From positions 1 to 13,860 of the forward strand of contig JAADFP010000056.1 of the NCBI GenBank assembly GCA_013152825.1: a stretch of DNA of 13,860 bases, given 5' to 3'. The position numbers and the translations under genes are program-made. The stretch is from Caldisericota bacterium. Lineage in GTDB: Bacteria; CAIJMQ01; JAADFP01. Below, piece by piece: positions 1 to 6,824 of this stretch (position 1 is the first letter of the stretch; every line of letters starts with the position of its first letter). The notes beneath the pieces are model-generated. The model saw only the letters and a program-made list of their open reading frames with translations, was not told the origin of the DNA and searched no databases.

Positions 1-182
1 CTCCTGACATGTGTCGGGAGGGCTTTCGCAGGTATGACAAGCAGGGCTGGTGTCCTGCATCCTGTATCTCCCCCCTCACTTATTAACTTACTCACTTATT
101 CATTGCTTACCCGCCTGCTCCCGGAGGGCGGGCAGGCTGTTCACTACTACCGTCTATAGTCTAATGTCTCATGTCTATAGTC
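1..182. repeat. Intergenic repeat block downstream of the nuclease operon
   Basis: No gene is visible. Positions 1-20 form a small hairpin (CTCCTGAC, loop ATGT, GTCGGGAG). Positions 22-39 are a half copy, in reverse orientation, of the palindromic repeat seen at 4312-4337 (17 of 18 bases agree). Positions 101-147 are GC-rich and reappear, reverse-complemented, at 4118-4165. Positions 151-181 contain short repeated units (gtctatagtc, taatgtct) that resemble, in inverted form, bases near 4350-4375. No U-tract follows the hairpin, so it is not a convincing terminator for the operon that ends at 183. Confidence 0.6.
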
Positions 183-2855
183 TTATTTAGAGATTCCCGG
201 GACATCAATGTAGTTAACTCTGCCACTCTCGATATCCCCGATTAAGGCTTTCTTAATTTCTTCCTTTGCACTGAAGTAGATAATCTGCCAGCCCCTTCCG
301 GAAATCCTTTTTAAAACTTCCACCTGCCTTCTCAACCTCTCGCTGTCAGCCTTTACAAAAGGGTCATCCAGGATAAAGAATCCTTTTACGCCTTTTAGAA
401 GTTTCTCCCCCAGGGTAAGTCGGATAGAAAGGTAGAGCTGGTCATAGGCACCTCCGGATAACTTATTTGCTTCCAACCTGTGTCCATCTCCATGTATTAC
501 TTCTATAGTCTCATTCTCCTGGTTAAAGAGCACTTCACGGTAAAGCCCACTGGTTATTTCGGAGAAATAATCTGAAACAGGGCTATCTTTGCCAAAAAGC
601 TCGGAAATTTTTCTTTGCTCTTCTCCTTCTATTCTCTCGAATATCTCCATCACTTTTAATACGTTTTCTCTATTTTCTCTATGTTCCCGTACAAACTCCT
701 CAAGTTTCTCCTTGATAACTTTTAAGTCTCCACAGGTTTTACAGGAGATATAATCCGCTTCCAGCCCCAGAATCTTATTTGCCTCTCTTTCTATATCTTC
801 CAGACTTCTTTGGAATTGCTTCATCTTTGCTTTCAGAGCTTCTAATTGCATTTCCTCACTATTCAATACTTCTTTTAGTTGTGCAAAATTTTTATCATCA
901 TATTCTATCCCCTGGCACTTATCTCTGTATTCTTCAAGCGCAGAAATCTCTTCTTCCCAGTAGGAGATTATTTCTGGCCGGGATAAACTTTCATTAGCGG
1001 GAGGGAAGAGGCTTTCCAGAATACTTCTGCACCTCTTTTCTTCCTCCAGTTTTTCGCGTTTTAAATGTACTTTTTGCACATATCCCTGCAGGGATTCTTC
1101 TCCTGATTTCTTTATTATCTCCTCTATTTTTGCCCGGGCTTTTTTTATCGCTTCCTGAGCCGCCGGAATGCTTTTCTCTTTCAACTCGGCAATAGCCTGC
1201 TCAAGGGCCTGCTTACTGGCAGTTAGAGCTCTTAGCTGATTATTTTCTCTCAGGTATGCTTCCTGAAATTGCGCTACATCAAAAAGATATTTCTTTATCT
1301 CTTTCCTCTCCCACCCCAGAGTTTCGGAAAGCTGGCTAATCTTATCTCTGCTTTCTTTAATTTTATCTCTCAGAAATTTGAATTCGCTTTCTTTTTCACT
1401 TCTTTCCTTTCTCGTTCTCTCCACTTCTTCCTTCAGCAAAGCATATTCTTCTTCCAGTCTCTGGAGGCTAACAGATATTTCTTCAAACGTCTCCCCAGGC
1501 AAAGAGACTTTCTTCCCTTCCAATCGTAATGCCGCCATTAGTTTATTCAGTTCGGAATTATGCCTGATGCTTTGAAACCTAAGTATCCAGAAAACAACTG
1601 AAACAATCAAGAATAATCCAGAAAAAACATAAAAAATAAGTAAGTTCTTGATTATACTTCCTGTTAATGATATTCCCAGTAAAAACAGAGAAACAATGAG
1701 AGAACGGGCAAAAAAGCTGTTTCTGTGCTCTTGCAGAGCCAAGGCCTCTTTTTTTCTCCTGTATTCTTCTACGTATGGTTTAATCTCCCTATCTATTGCT
1801 TCCTTTCTTTTCTCCCGCAGTCTGAATTCCTTTTCCTGCTCTTCTGCCTTGCTGGTTATTTTTTCCAGAGCTATTTTCTTTTCCTCATACTCAGGCTCTC
1901 TTTTTATAACTTCTCTTACTTCCCTTTCTATTTCTTCTACTATCTTTTTCTTCTCTTCTATTATTTTAAAATCCGTTTCCTTTCCGCTTAACTCATCTTC
2001 TATTTTATTTAATTCAGCTTCTTTCTCCTTCAGGTCAGCCGCGAGTTTCTCTCTTCTTTCTACGTATTCCTGTATTTTTCCTTCATGGTCTCTCCATAAC
2101 TGCCCCTCTTCCTCACTGTAGAGCTCTAACTCCCGGTAATCTTCCCGGGCTTTCCTGAGTCTGTTTAGCGCTTCTTTCCCTTTTTCATAAATCGCTCTTC
2201 GCCTGGCAGTTTCCAGGGTCTTTATCTCCTGTTTTAGCTTCTCTATTTCCTCCTTAATATTCACAGACTCTATTTCCAGTTCATCGAATCTTTCTCTCTG
2301 CAGCACTTTTTGAAACTCATTTATTCTTTCAATAAGCTTATCAGCATCTTCAATCCTTAGTTTAATATGCCCGAATTCCCTGCTACTGGATAATCCGCCC
2401 CCGCTATCTGGCCTGGTTAATTTCCCTATTTTCTGTAATTCTTTCTTTATAGCGGCTATGGCTTCTGTCCTCAATCCGGTAAGACGGTCTGTTATGTTCG
2501 TGTAAAAGGCAACTTCATCTCTGCCAATGGAAAGCTCACTATTTCGTATAATAAAAATATTCCTGCATTCTTCCGTAGACAACCGGGCAATTTTTGTCAG
2601 ATCTCCTTTCTCCGGAAGCTTAAATTCCTTCCCTTCCTCATTTTCTACAACTACATAACCGGCTGGCCTTTCCTCTACACGCTCTATATTTTCAAATCCC
2701 CTGATATTTTTGAGCAATAATTTTACCAGGGCATCTATGGTGAGGGTTTTCCCATTCTCGTTTTTGCCAAAGAAAAGGTTGAAACTATTTAAGCGGAATG
2801 GCCCCAGATTATGCAGGGGGCCATAACGGGTAATGAAAAATTCTTTTATCTTCAT
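183..2855 (-). CDS. RAD50/SbcC/YhaN-like ATPase with a membrane hairpin in the coiled coil
   Basis: Predicted DNA-repair type ABC/SMC-like ATPase that would power the nuclease encoded just upstream. Visible in its 890 residues: Walker A GKNENGKT at 30-37, long charged coiled-coil arms at about 165-380 and 435-755, ABC signature LSGGAYDQ at 799-806 and Walker B FFILDD at 826-831. Two hydrophobic segments (about 384-400 and 404-426) sit between the arms, so the coiled-coil apex probably inserts in or touches the membrane. In classical Rad50/SbcC the apex carries a zinc hook instead. A CxxC (CKTC, 705-708) lies close to the ATPase head, not at the apex. The start overlaps the upstream stop by ATGA, indicating translational coupling. 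The membrane hairpin recalls Bacillus YhaN-type proteins, which I consider the nearest family. The ATPase class is secure; the substrate and exact subfamily are inferred. Confidence 0.9.
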   Translation of the reverse strand: MKIKEFFITRYGPLHNLGPFRLNSFNLFFGKNENGKTLTIDALVKLLLKNIRGFENIERVEERPAGYVVVENEEGKEFKLPEKGDLTKIARLSTEECRNIFIIRNSELSIGRDEVAFYTNITDRLTGLRTEAIAAIKKELQKIGKLTRPDSGGGLSSSREFGHIKLRIEDADKLIERINEFQKVLQRERFDELEIESVNIKEEIEKLKQEIKTLETARRRAIYEKGKEALNRLRKAREDYRELELYSEEEGQLWRDHEGKIQEYVERREKLAADLKEKEAELNKIEDELSGKETDFKIIEEKKKIVEEIEREVREVIKREPEYEEKKIALEKITSKAEEQEKEFRLREKRKEAIDREIKPYVEEYRRKKEALALQEHRNSFFARSLIVSLFLLGISLTGSIIKNLLIFYVFSGLFLIVSVVFWILRFQSIRHNSELNKLMAALRLEGKKVSLPGETFEEISVSLQRLEEEYALLKEEVERTRKERSEKESEFKFLRDKIKESRDKISQLSETLGWERKEIKKYLFDVAQFQEAYLRENNQLRALTASKQALEQAIAELKEKSIPAAQEAIKKARAKIEEIIKKSGEESLQGYVQKVHLKREKLEEEKRCRSILESLFPPANESLSRPEIISYWEEEISALEEYRDKCQGIEYDDKNFAQLKEVLNSEEMQLEALKAKMKQFQRSLEDIEREANKILGLEADYISCKTCGDLKVIKEKLEEFVREHRENRENVLKVMEIFERIEGEEQRKISELFGKDSPVSDYFSEITSGLYREVLFNQENETIEVIHGDGHRLEANKLSGGAYDQLYLSIRLTLGEKLLKGVKGFFILDDPFVKADSERLRRQVEVLKRISGRGWQIIYFSAKEEIKKALIGDIESGRVNYIDVPGISK

Positions 2856-3916
2856 ATGTCAGCTTTCATCATGGCAGAAATCGCTATATGGCACAGGCGA
2901 TTTTTCTTCTCCTCCTCATAATTCATCTCTTCCAGATTTCCTAAAAATCTCTTAAAAAGTTCATCCTTTAATATTGCACCTATATCTTTAAATTCAAGAT
3001 AGAGTTTCACTCTCTTTTTATCCTCCACCATCTTCTCTATACTTTTTGCCAATTCTTCTTCCTTTATGCCAATTTCCTCAGCATTTATATAACCTTTCAC
3101 AGTGAGTATAAGCTTTGCATAGGAGGGAATGTTTTCTATGCGCTCCCTGATTAATTTCAAAGGTTTTCTGTCTGTAAAGGGATTCAGCTCTACTACAACT
3201 TCTTCATAGTACGGTGTATCAAGTAAATATTCCCGGGGTGGAGTTCCCAGTTCAAATATATTGACTCTCCTTCTTCCAGTTTCCCGCCTGGTTATTGAAA
3301 CCGGAGAACCCGGATAGACAAAAAAACCTCCTCCCTCTACCTGCCAGGAAGCAAAGTTTTTGTGAAAATGACCGGAGAGTATGTAATCAAAAGGTAAATC
3401 CCTAAAATAGGAGAGCTTAACCGGCATATAAGTTTTTCCGCCTTCTTCCCCGAAATCCTTCCGGGAAAAGAAGGCATCGAGCAACTCCCCATGATAAAGT
3501 AAAACATTTTTCTTTTCCCGGGAAATACTGCTCTTTATCAAGCGCAGAGCACTCAGAACTTCCTCCCCTTCCAGCGAGGAGAAAGGCAGCCCCCATATAA
3601 CTACTTCCCTATAGGTAAATGGTTGTTTAAGACTGGTCAGAATAGTGAAATTTTGCCCAAAGAACATGCCGGGAGAATAAGAATCCATATCATGATTACC
3701 AGGAATAACTATTACCTGGAAGGGTATCCCGGAGAAAATTTCCCGTAATTTAGGCCTCAGCTCTTCCGCATGAACACCTTTATCGAAGAGGTCACCGCTT
3801 ATTATAAAAACATCAACCTTCTCTTTTTTCCCTACTCTGACCAGTTCTTTTAACGCCTGCCATCTCTCATCTTCATAACCAGTTAAATGCAAATCAGCTG
3901 TATGGAGTATCTTCAT
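2852..3916 (-). CDS. SbcD/Mre11/YhaO-like metallophosphoesterase (DNA repair exonuclease)
   Basis: Predicted two-metal-dependent nuclease subunit that pairs with the ATPase encoded immediately downstream. All calcineurin-type metal motifs are visible: D8 and H10 in MKILHTADLH, GDLFD at 41-45, GNHD at 73-76, a later YHGE, and the SGHFH pair of histidines near residue 182. At 354 residues it is a little shorter than SbcD or YhaO (about 400), with a short C-terminal capping region of about 130 residues. The start is supported by an AAGGGAAG ribosome site about 6 bases upstream and a good promoter at 3990-4018. Its TGA overlaps the ATPase start in ATGA. Mre11/Rad50-type complexes process DNA ends and hairpins; that this pair does so is inferred from family and gene order. 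The catalytic class is very likely, and the biological role less certain. Confidence 0.92.
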   Translation of the reverse strand: MKILHTADLHLTGYEDERWQALKELVRVGKKEKVDVFIISGDLFDKGVHAEELRPKLREIFSGIPFQVIVIPGNHDMDSYSPGMFFGQNFTILTSLKQPFTYREVVIWGLPFSSLEGEEVLSALRLIKSSISREKKNVLLYHGELLDAFFSRKDFGEEGGKTYMPVKLSYFRDLPFDYILSGHFHKNFASWQVEGGGFFVYPGSPVSITRRETGRRRVNIFELGTPPREYLLDTPYYEEVVVELNPFTDRKPLKLIRERIENIPSYAKLILTVKGYINAEEIGIKEEELAKSIEKMVEDKKRVKLYLEFKDIGAILKDELFKRFLGNLEEMNYEEEKKNRLCHIAISAMMKADI

Positions 3917-3989
3917 GTAAACTTCCCTTCTTTGAGCTTTTTGTTCACCGCACGAGAATTAATCTTTCCATAAAGATAAGTATAAAATG

Positions 3990-4018
3990 ATTATACGTAA
4001 TTCCTGCCGTTTTTCCAA
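3990..4018 (-). promoter_or_regulatory. Sigma-70-type promoter of the nuclease-ATPase operon
   Basis: On the minus strand TTGGAA (4018-4013) is followed after 17 bases by a perfect TATAAT (3995-3990). The predicted transcript start is near 3982, leaving a leader of about 65 bases before the ATG at 3916. I saw no operator or terminator in the leader. Confidence 0.65.
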
Positions 4019-4311
4019 GGTGCAGCCCCATCCTGACTAAAACCCCGATTTAACATGGGGAAATTAGTTAGTAGCGAGTAGATAGTAGCGAGGGGGTAGG
4101 ATGCATGGAAGTAAGCAGTGAACAGCCTGCCCGCCCCGCCCTCCGGGAGCAGGCGGGTAAGCAGTGAGTAGTGAATTGCTTTCCTGGTAATTTTGGTATC
4201 CTGGTTCCCTGGAGGAAAGTTAGGATTTAGGGTTTAGTCTCGAAGCCCCGAAATCATATCGGGGTCCGGGATTCCTTCGGAAAGTTTAGGGTTTATCCCA
4301 CCAGACTTACT

Positions 4312-4337
4312 GTCATACCTGCGTAAGCAGGTATCCA
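4312..4337 (+). repeat. Palindromic intergenic repeat, copy 1
   Basis: Stem ATACCTGC, loop GTAA, stem GCAGGTAT, within a 26-base unit that begins GTC and ends CCA. It matches the unit at 4408-4433 in the opposite orientation. A half copy lies at 22-39. Confidence 0.75.
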
Positions 4338-4407
4338 GGCAGGATCATAGACTTTATACTATAGACATTAGGCTGTTGACACCTACTTACACCTCGGGGG
4401 TGTAAAG

Positions 4408-4433
4408 TGGATTCCTGCTTGCACAGGAATGAC
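4408..4433 (-). repeat. Palindromic intergenic repeat, copy 2 (inverted)
   Basis: Read on the minus strand this is GTCATTCCTG followed by TGCAAGCAGGAATCCA. It differs from copy 1 at four positions. Two of these are a compensatory A-T to T-A swap in the stem, so the hairpin is preserved. Another half copy (gcgcaggaatgacg) follows at 4441-4454. Confidence 0.75.
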
Positions 4434-4581
4434 AACAAGAGCGCAGGAATGACGAGGGCACGGATGGAGGAAGAACAGTGGACGAATAACGATATACAAT
4501 TCATGCTACCCGTCCTCTCCCTACTTACGGAAGGGCAGGCGGGCCCAATCCCACACGATTGACGAGTTAGGCACATTACTC

Positions 4582-4611
4582 TTGACAAAAGCAACTATAC
4601 TATGGTATACT
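4582..4611 (+). promoter_or_regulatory. Strong sigma-70-type promoter of the sigma-like gene
   Basis: A perfect TTGACA (4582-4587) is separated by 18 bases from TATACT (4606-4611). Transcription should start near 4618, giving a leader of about 90 bases that contains the hairpins at 4623-4641 and 4657-4688. Confidence 0.75.
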
Positions 4612-4622
4612 CTCGACAAATA

Positions 4623-4688
4623 GGGCACAAAGTTAGTGCTCAAGTAAGAAAAGAACAAAGGGACGTTCTAAAAGGCGTCCCTTTTTTT
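4623..4688 (+). promoter_or_regulatory. Leader hairpin followed by intrinsic terminator (putative attenuator)
   Basis: A first hairpin, GGGCAC (4623-4628), loop AAAGUUA, GUGCUC (4636-4641), is followed by an A-rich linker. A terminator then follows: AAAGGGACG (4657-4665) pairs with CGTCCCTTT (4676-4684) and is followed by a run of T to 4688. An alternative stem, AGAAC (4652-4656) with GUUCU (4665-4669), would use up the left arm of the terminator, so the two folds exclude each other. The terminator lies between a strong promoter and the coding start at 4709, which argues for regulated read-through. Which factor or ligand switches it is unknown. Confidence 0.65.
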
Positions 4689-4708
4689 GTTTTTATAAGG
4701 GTAAAGGA

Positions 4709-5227
4709 ATGGATTTTAAAACCCTGTACGAAAAAGTCTCTCCCAGGTTAAAAAAGATAGCTCTCAGGTATAGAGGGTCCAGCTATTTTATTGATAGTGA
4801 TGACCTCTATCAGGAAATGTGTATGCATTTATGGGACAGATTTAAAAATGGCATGCCGGAAGACATGAATGAAGCTTATGTAATCAGGGGGTGTGAATTT
4901 CACATACTGAACTTCCTTAGGAAGACCAGAGATAAAGCAATAGTTTTAAGTCTGGATAGACCTTTTAACGAAGAAAATGACACACTGCAAGATATTCTTT
5001 CAGATACAGGAGAGTCTCTGGAGAGGTACTTAGACAGGAAAATGCTCCTGGATAAAATAAGAAATAACGGTTTGAGCAGGCGGGAAAAAGAAGTATTCCT
5101 GCTACTGCTAAAAGGTTATACCTTAAGAGAAATCGGGAAGGAGCTGGGGATTTCGCATGTAATGGTGAATAAGTTTAAACAGAGAATAATCAAAAAATGG
5201 CAGAAAAAGTTGGGGGTTACCAAATAG
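4709..5227 (+). CDS. Small sigma-70-family (ECF-like) RNA polymerase sigma factor
   Basis: The 172-residue protein has the two domains of a minimal sigma factor. Region 2 lies at about 5-80: DSDDLYQEMCMHLW at 29-42 matches the region 2.2 core-binding helix, and 61-77 (GCEFHILNFLRKTRDKA) matches the region 2.3/2.4 melting and -10 recognition part. Region 4 lies at about 120-168: LSRREKEVFLLLLKGYTLREIG leads into the helix-turn-helix that contacts -35 elements. There is no region 1.1 or 3, as in ECF-size sigmas. No anti-sigma gene lies beside it. The next gene, glnA, begins 168 bases downstream on the same strand, and both have related hairpins upstream. A role in nitrogen-gene transcription is inferred only from this context. 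It could instead be a sigma-like DNA-binding regulator. The start has AAGGG about 7 bases upstream. Confidence 0.85.
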   Translation: MDFKTLYEKVSPRLKKIALRYRGSSYFIDSDDLYQEMCMHLWDRFKNGMPEDMNEAYVIRGCEFHILNFLRKTRDKAIVLSLDRPFNEENDTLQDILSDTGESLERYLDRKMLLDKIRNNGLSRREKEVFLLLLKGYTLREIGKELGISHVMVNKFKQRIIKKWQKKLGVTK

Positions 5228-5395
5228 TACCTCTTTTTACTTAATACTATGAGGACTTTTAAGTACAGAAGTGATATTATATCTATATTGTGTTTGAGCT
5301 GTTTTAAGGAGAGGCCAGAAGGACGTTCAAAAAAATTTGTGATTTTTGGGCGTCTTTTTTTGTTTTAAAGGTAAATATAGACAAAGGAGGTAGAG
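5228..5395 (+). promoter_or_regulatory. glnA leader with intrinsic terminator (putative attenuator)
   Basis: A 12-bp stem runs from GACG (5322-5325) through CAAAAA (5328-5333) and pairs back to TTTTTG...CGTC (5343-5354), including two U-G pairs. Seven T follow (5355-5361). The 8-mer GGACGTTC (5321-5328) and the GGCGTC-like arm plus TTTTTTTGTTTT are shared with the leader at 4661-4693. A weaker stem, TACTTAA/TTAAGTA, lies further upstream. No strong sigma-70 promoter is seen here; TATATT near 5284 has only a poor -35 partner. The hairpin may end the sigma-gene transcript, attenuate glnA, or both. The glnA ribosome site (aaaggagg) is at about 5383-5390. Confidence 0.65.
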
Positions 5396-6727
5396 ATGAG
5401 TAAGAAGAGTAAAGAAGATGTCGTCAAGATAGTTAAAGAGCAGGATGTAAAGTTCATCAGGCTGTGGTTTACAGATATCTTGGGACAGGTAAAAAGCTTC
5501 GCCATTACTGACAGAGAGCTGGAAGGAGCATTGGAAAACGGGATGGGTTTTGATGGTTCCTCAATTACAGGTTACCAGTCAATCGAAGAAAGTGACATGA
5601 TAGCATTGCCTGATCCCTCCACATTCCAGATTCTACCCTGGAGACCGCAGGAGAAGAAGGTAGCCAGAATGATATGCGACATTCTAACCCCTGACCGTAA
5701 ACCTTACGAAGGCGACCCTCGCTACGTTTTAAAGAGGGCTTTGAAGCGCATGAAAGATATGGGCTTTGACCACTATTACCTGGGGCCTGAATTAGAGTAC
5801 TTCTATTTTAAAAGCGACCAGGTTACAGAAATACTGGATAGGGGTGGTTACTTTGATTTAACTACTCTGGATGTAGCCAGTGATCTCCGCAGAGACACGA
5901 TTCTCGCCCTAGAAGACATGGGAATACCCATTGAATACTCCCATCATGAGGTAGGACCGAGTCAGCACGAGATTGATATGAAATATGGTGATGCACTGGA
6001 AATGGCTGACCACGTAATTACTTACCGGATAGTGGTTAAAGAAATAGCCCAGAAGTTTGGTGTATATGCTACGTTCATGCCCAAACCTTTATTTGGTGAA
6101 AACGGGAGTGGCATGCATACTCACCAATCTCTTTTCAAAGGAGATAATAATGTTTTCTTCTCTGCAGAAGGGAAGTATAACCTCTCTGACATAGCTAAAA
6201 AGTTTATTGCTGGACAACTTGCTCACGCCCGCGAGATGAGTGCTATCTTTGCCCAGTGGGTAAATTCTTACAAAAGACTGGTGCCGGGATACGAAGCCCC
6301 GGTTTATATCGCCTGGTCTAACAGGAACCGTTCAGCACTTATCAGGGTTCCCATGTATCATCCGGGCAAAGAAAACGCTACAAGAGCAGAACTTAGATGT
6401 CCCGATCCAGCCTGTAATCCGTATCTCACCTTTGCAGTAATGCTGCAGGCAGGGTTGGAAGGAATAGAGAAAAACTACCCATTGTCCGAGCCCATGGAAA
6501 AGAACCTGTATCATCTATCCAGCGAAGAAAGAAAAGAATTGGGTATTGAATCCCTGCCAGATAGTCTGGGAGAAGCAGTACTTGTCGCCGAACAGAGTGA
6601 ATTGGTCAGAAAGGCACTGGGAGAGCATGTCTTCAACAGGTTCATCGAGCTAAAGAAAAACGAGTGGGAAGATTACCGCATACAGCTTACAAAATATGAA
6701 TTAGATAAACTATTACCCATTCTATAA
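5396..6727 (+). CDS. glnA: Type I glutamine synthetase (short, alpha-like form)
   Basis: Makes glutamine from glutamate, ammonium and ATP in the cytoplasm, the entry step of nitrogen assimilation. Family motifs are intact: FDGSSITG at 52-59, metal-binding E132 and E134 in GPELEYF, the glutamate-site NGSGMHTHQS near 240, the flap and active-site stretch LVPGYEAPVYIAWSNRNRS, and LRCPDPACNPYLTFA. The length of 443 residues matches the 440-445 of Bacillus-type GSI-alpha rather than the roughly 470 of enterobacterial GSI-beta. Residue 62 is Ser; in the exactly co-numbered Bacillus subtilis enzyme Arg62 mediates feedback inhibition by glutamine. Tyr372 sits in NLYHLS, the place of the adenylylated tyrosine in the beta form, but the surrounding motif is not typical. 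An excellent ribosome site (acaaaggagg) ends 6 bases before the ATG. It lies upstream of amtB and glnK. Confidence 0.97.
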   Translation: MSKKSKEDVVKIVKEQDVKFIRLWFTDILGQVKSFAITDRELEGALENGMGFDGSSITGYQSIEESDMIALPDPSTFQILPWRPQEKKVARMICDILTPDRKPYEGDPRYVLKRALKRMKDMGFDHYYLGPELEYFYFKSDQVTEILDRGGYFDLTTLDVASDLRRDTILALEDMGIPIEYSHHEVGPSQHEIDMKYGDALEMADHVITYRIVVKEIAQKFGVYATFMPKPLFGENGSGMHTHQSLFKGDNNVFFSAEGKYNLSDIAKKFIAGQLAHAREMSAIFAQWVNSYKRLVPGYEAPVYIAWSNRNRSALIRVPMYHPGKENATRAELRCPDPACNPYLTFAVMLQAGLEGIEKNYPLSEPMEKNLYHLSSEERKELGIESLPDSLGEAVLVAEQSELVRKALGEHVFNRFIELKKNEWEDYRIQLTKYELDKLLPIL

Positions 6728-6736
6728 AAATGCAGG

Positions 6737-6787
6737 AAATAAAGGCGTTTTACTGCGGAGATAATCCGTAGTGAGACGCCTTTATTT
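6737..6787 (+). terminator. Long hairpin between glnA and amtB
   Basis: A 23-bp uninterrupted stem (6737-6759 with 6765-6787, three U-G pairs) closes on a GATAA loop and is followed by an AU-rich tail (TTTATTTATTAT). It carries the GGCGT...GACGCC theme of the two upstream leader hairpins. No promoter fits between it and amtB, so amtB and glnK should depend on read-through from glnA. It is either a partial terminator, an attenuator, or an RNA-stability element that sets lower amtB-glnK output. Confidence 0.75.
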
Positions 6788-6824
6788 ATTATCAAGTTGA
6801 GACCAATTACAGAAGGAGTGGAGA

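Larger units (their letters stand above)
4019..4580. repeat. Long gene-free intergenic region rich in repeats
   Basis: No credible gene lies here. An open frame on the minus strand (4313-4594) runs through palindromic repeats and is not protein-like. Contents: twin tagtagcgag units at about 4068-4092; the GC-rich unit 4118-4165 with gtaagcagtg on both sides (4111-4120 and about 4157-4166), an inverted copy of 101-147; a pair of direct repeats of the type ttagg(at)ttaggg (about 4220-4235 and 4285-4294) around a hairpin CCCCGA/TCGGGG (4246-4264); and palindromic repeats at 4312-4337 and 4408-4433 with a half copy at 4441-4454. The mix looks like accumulated small non-autonomous repeats. Confidence 0.7.

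Noticed and set aside
779..2121. Several plus-strand open frames rich in Phe, Ser and Leu opposite the ATPase gene
   Set aside because: They are antisense shadows of the Glu/Lys-rich coiled-coil coding sequence.
4313..4594. Open frame of 93 codons on the minus strand in the intergenic region
   Set aside because: It runs through palindromic repeats and through the promoter of the sigma-like gene, has no recognisable domain or ribosome site, and its composition is not protein-like.
1..4600. Possible CRISPR array among the short repeats
   Set aside because: Repeats are few, differ in type and orientation, and have no regular spacing or spacers; no cas gene is present.
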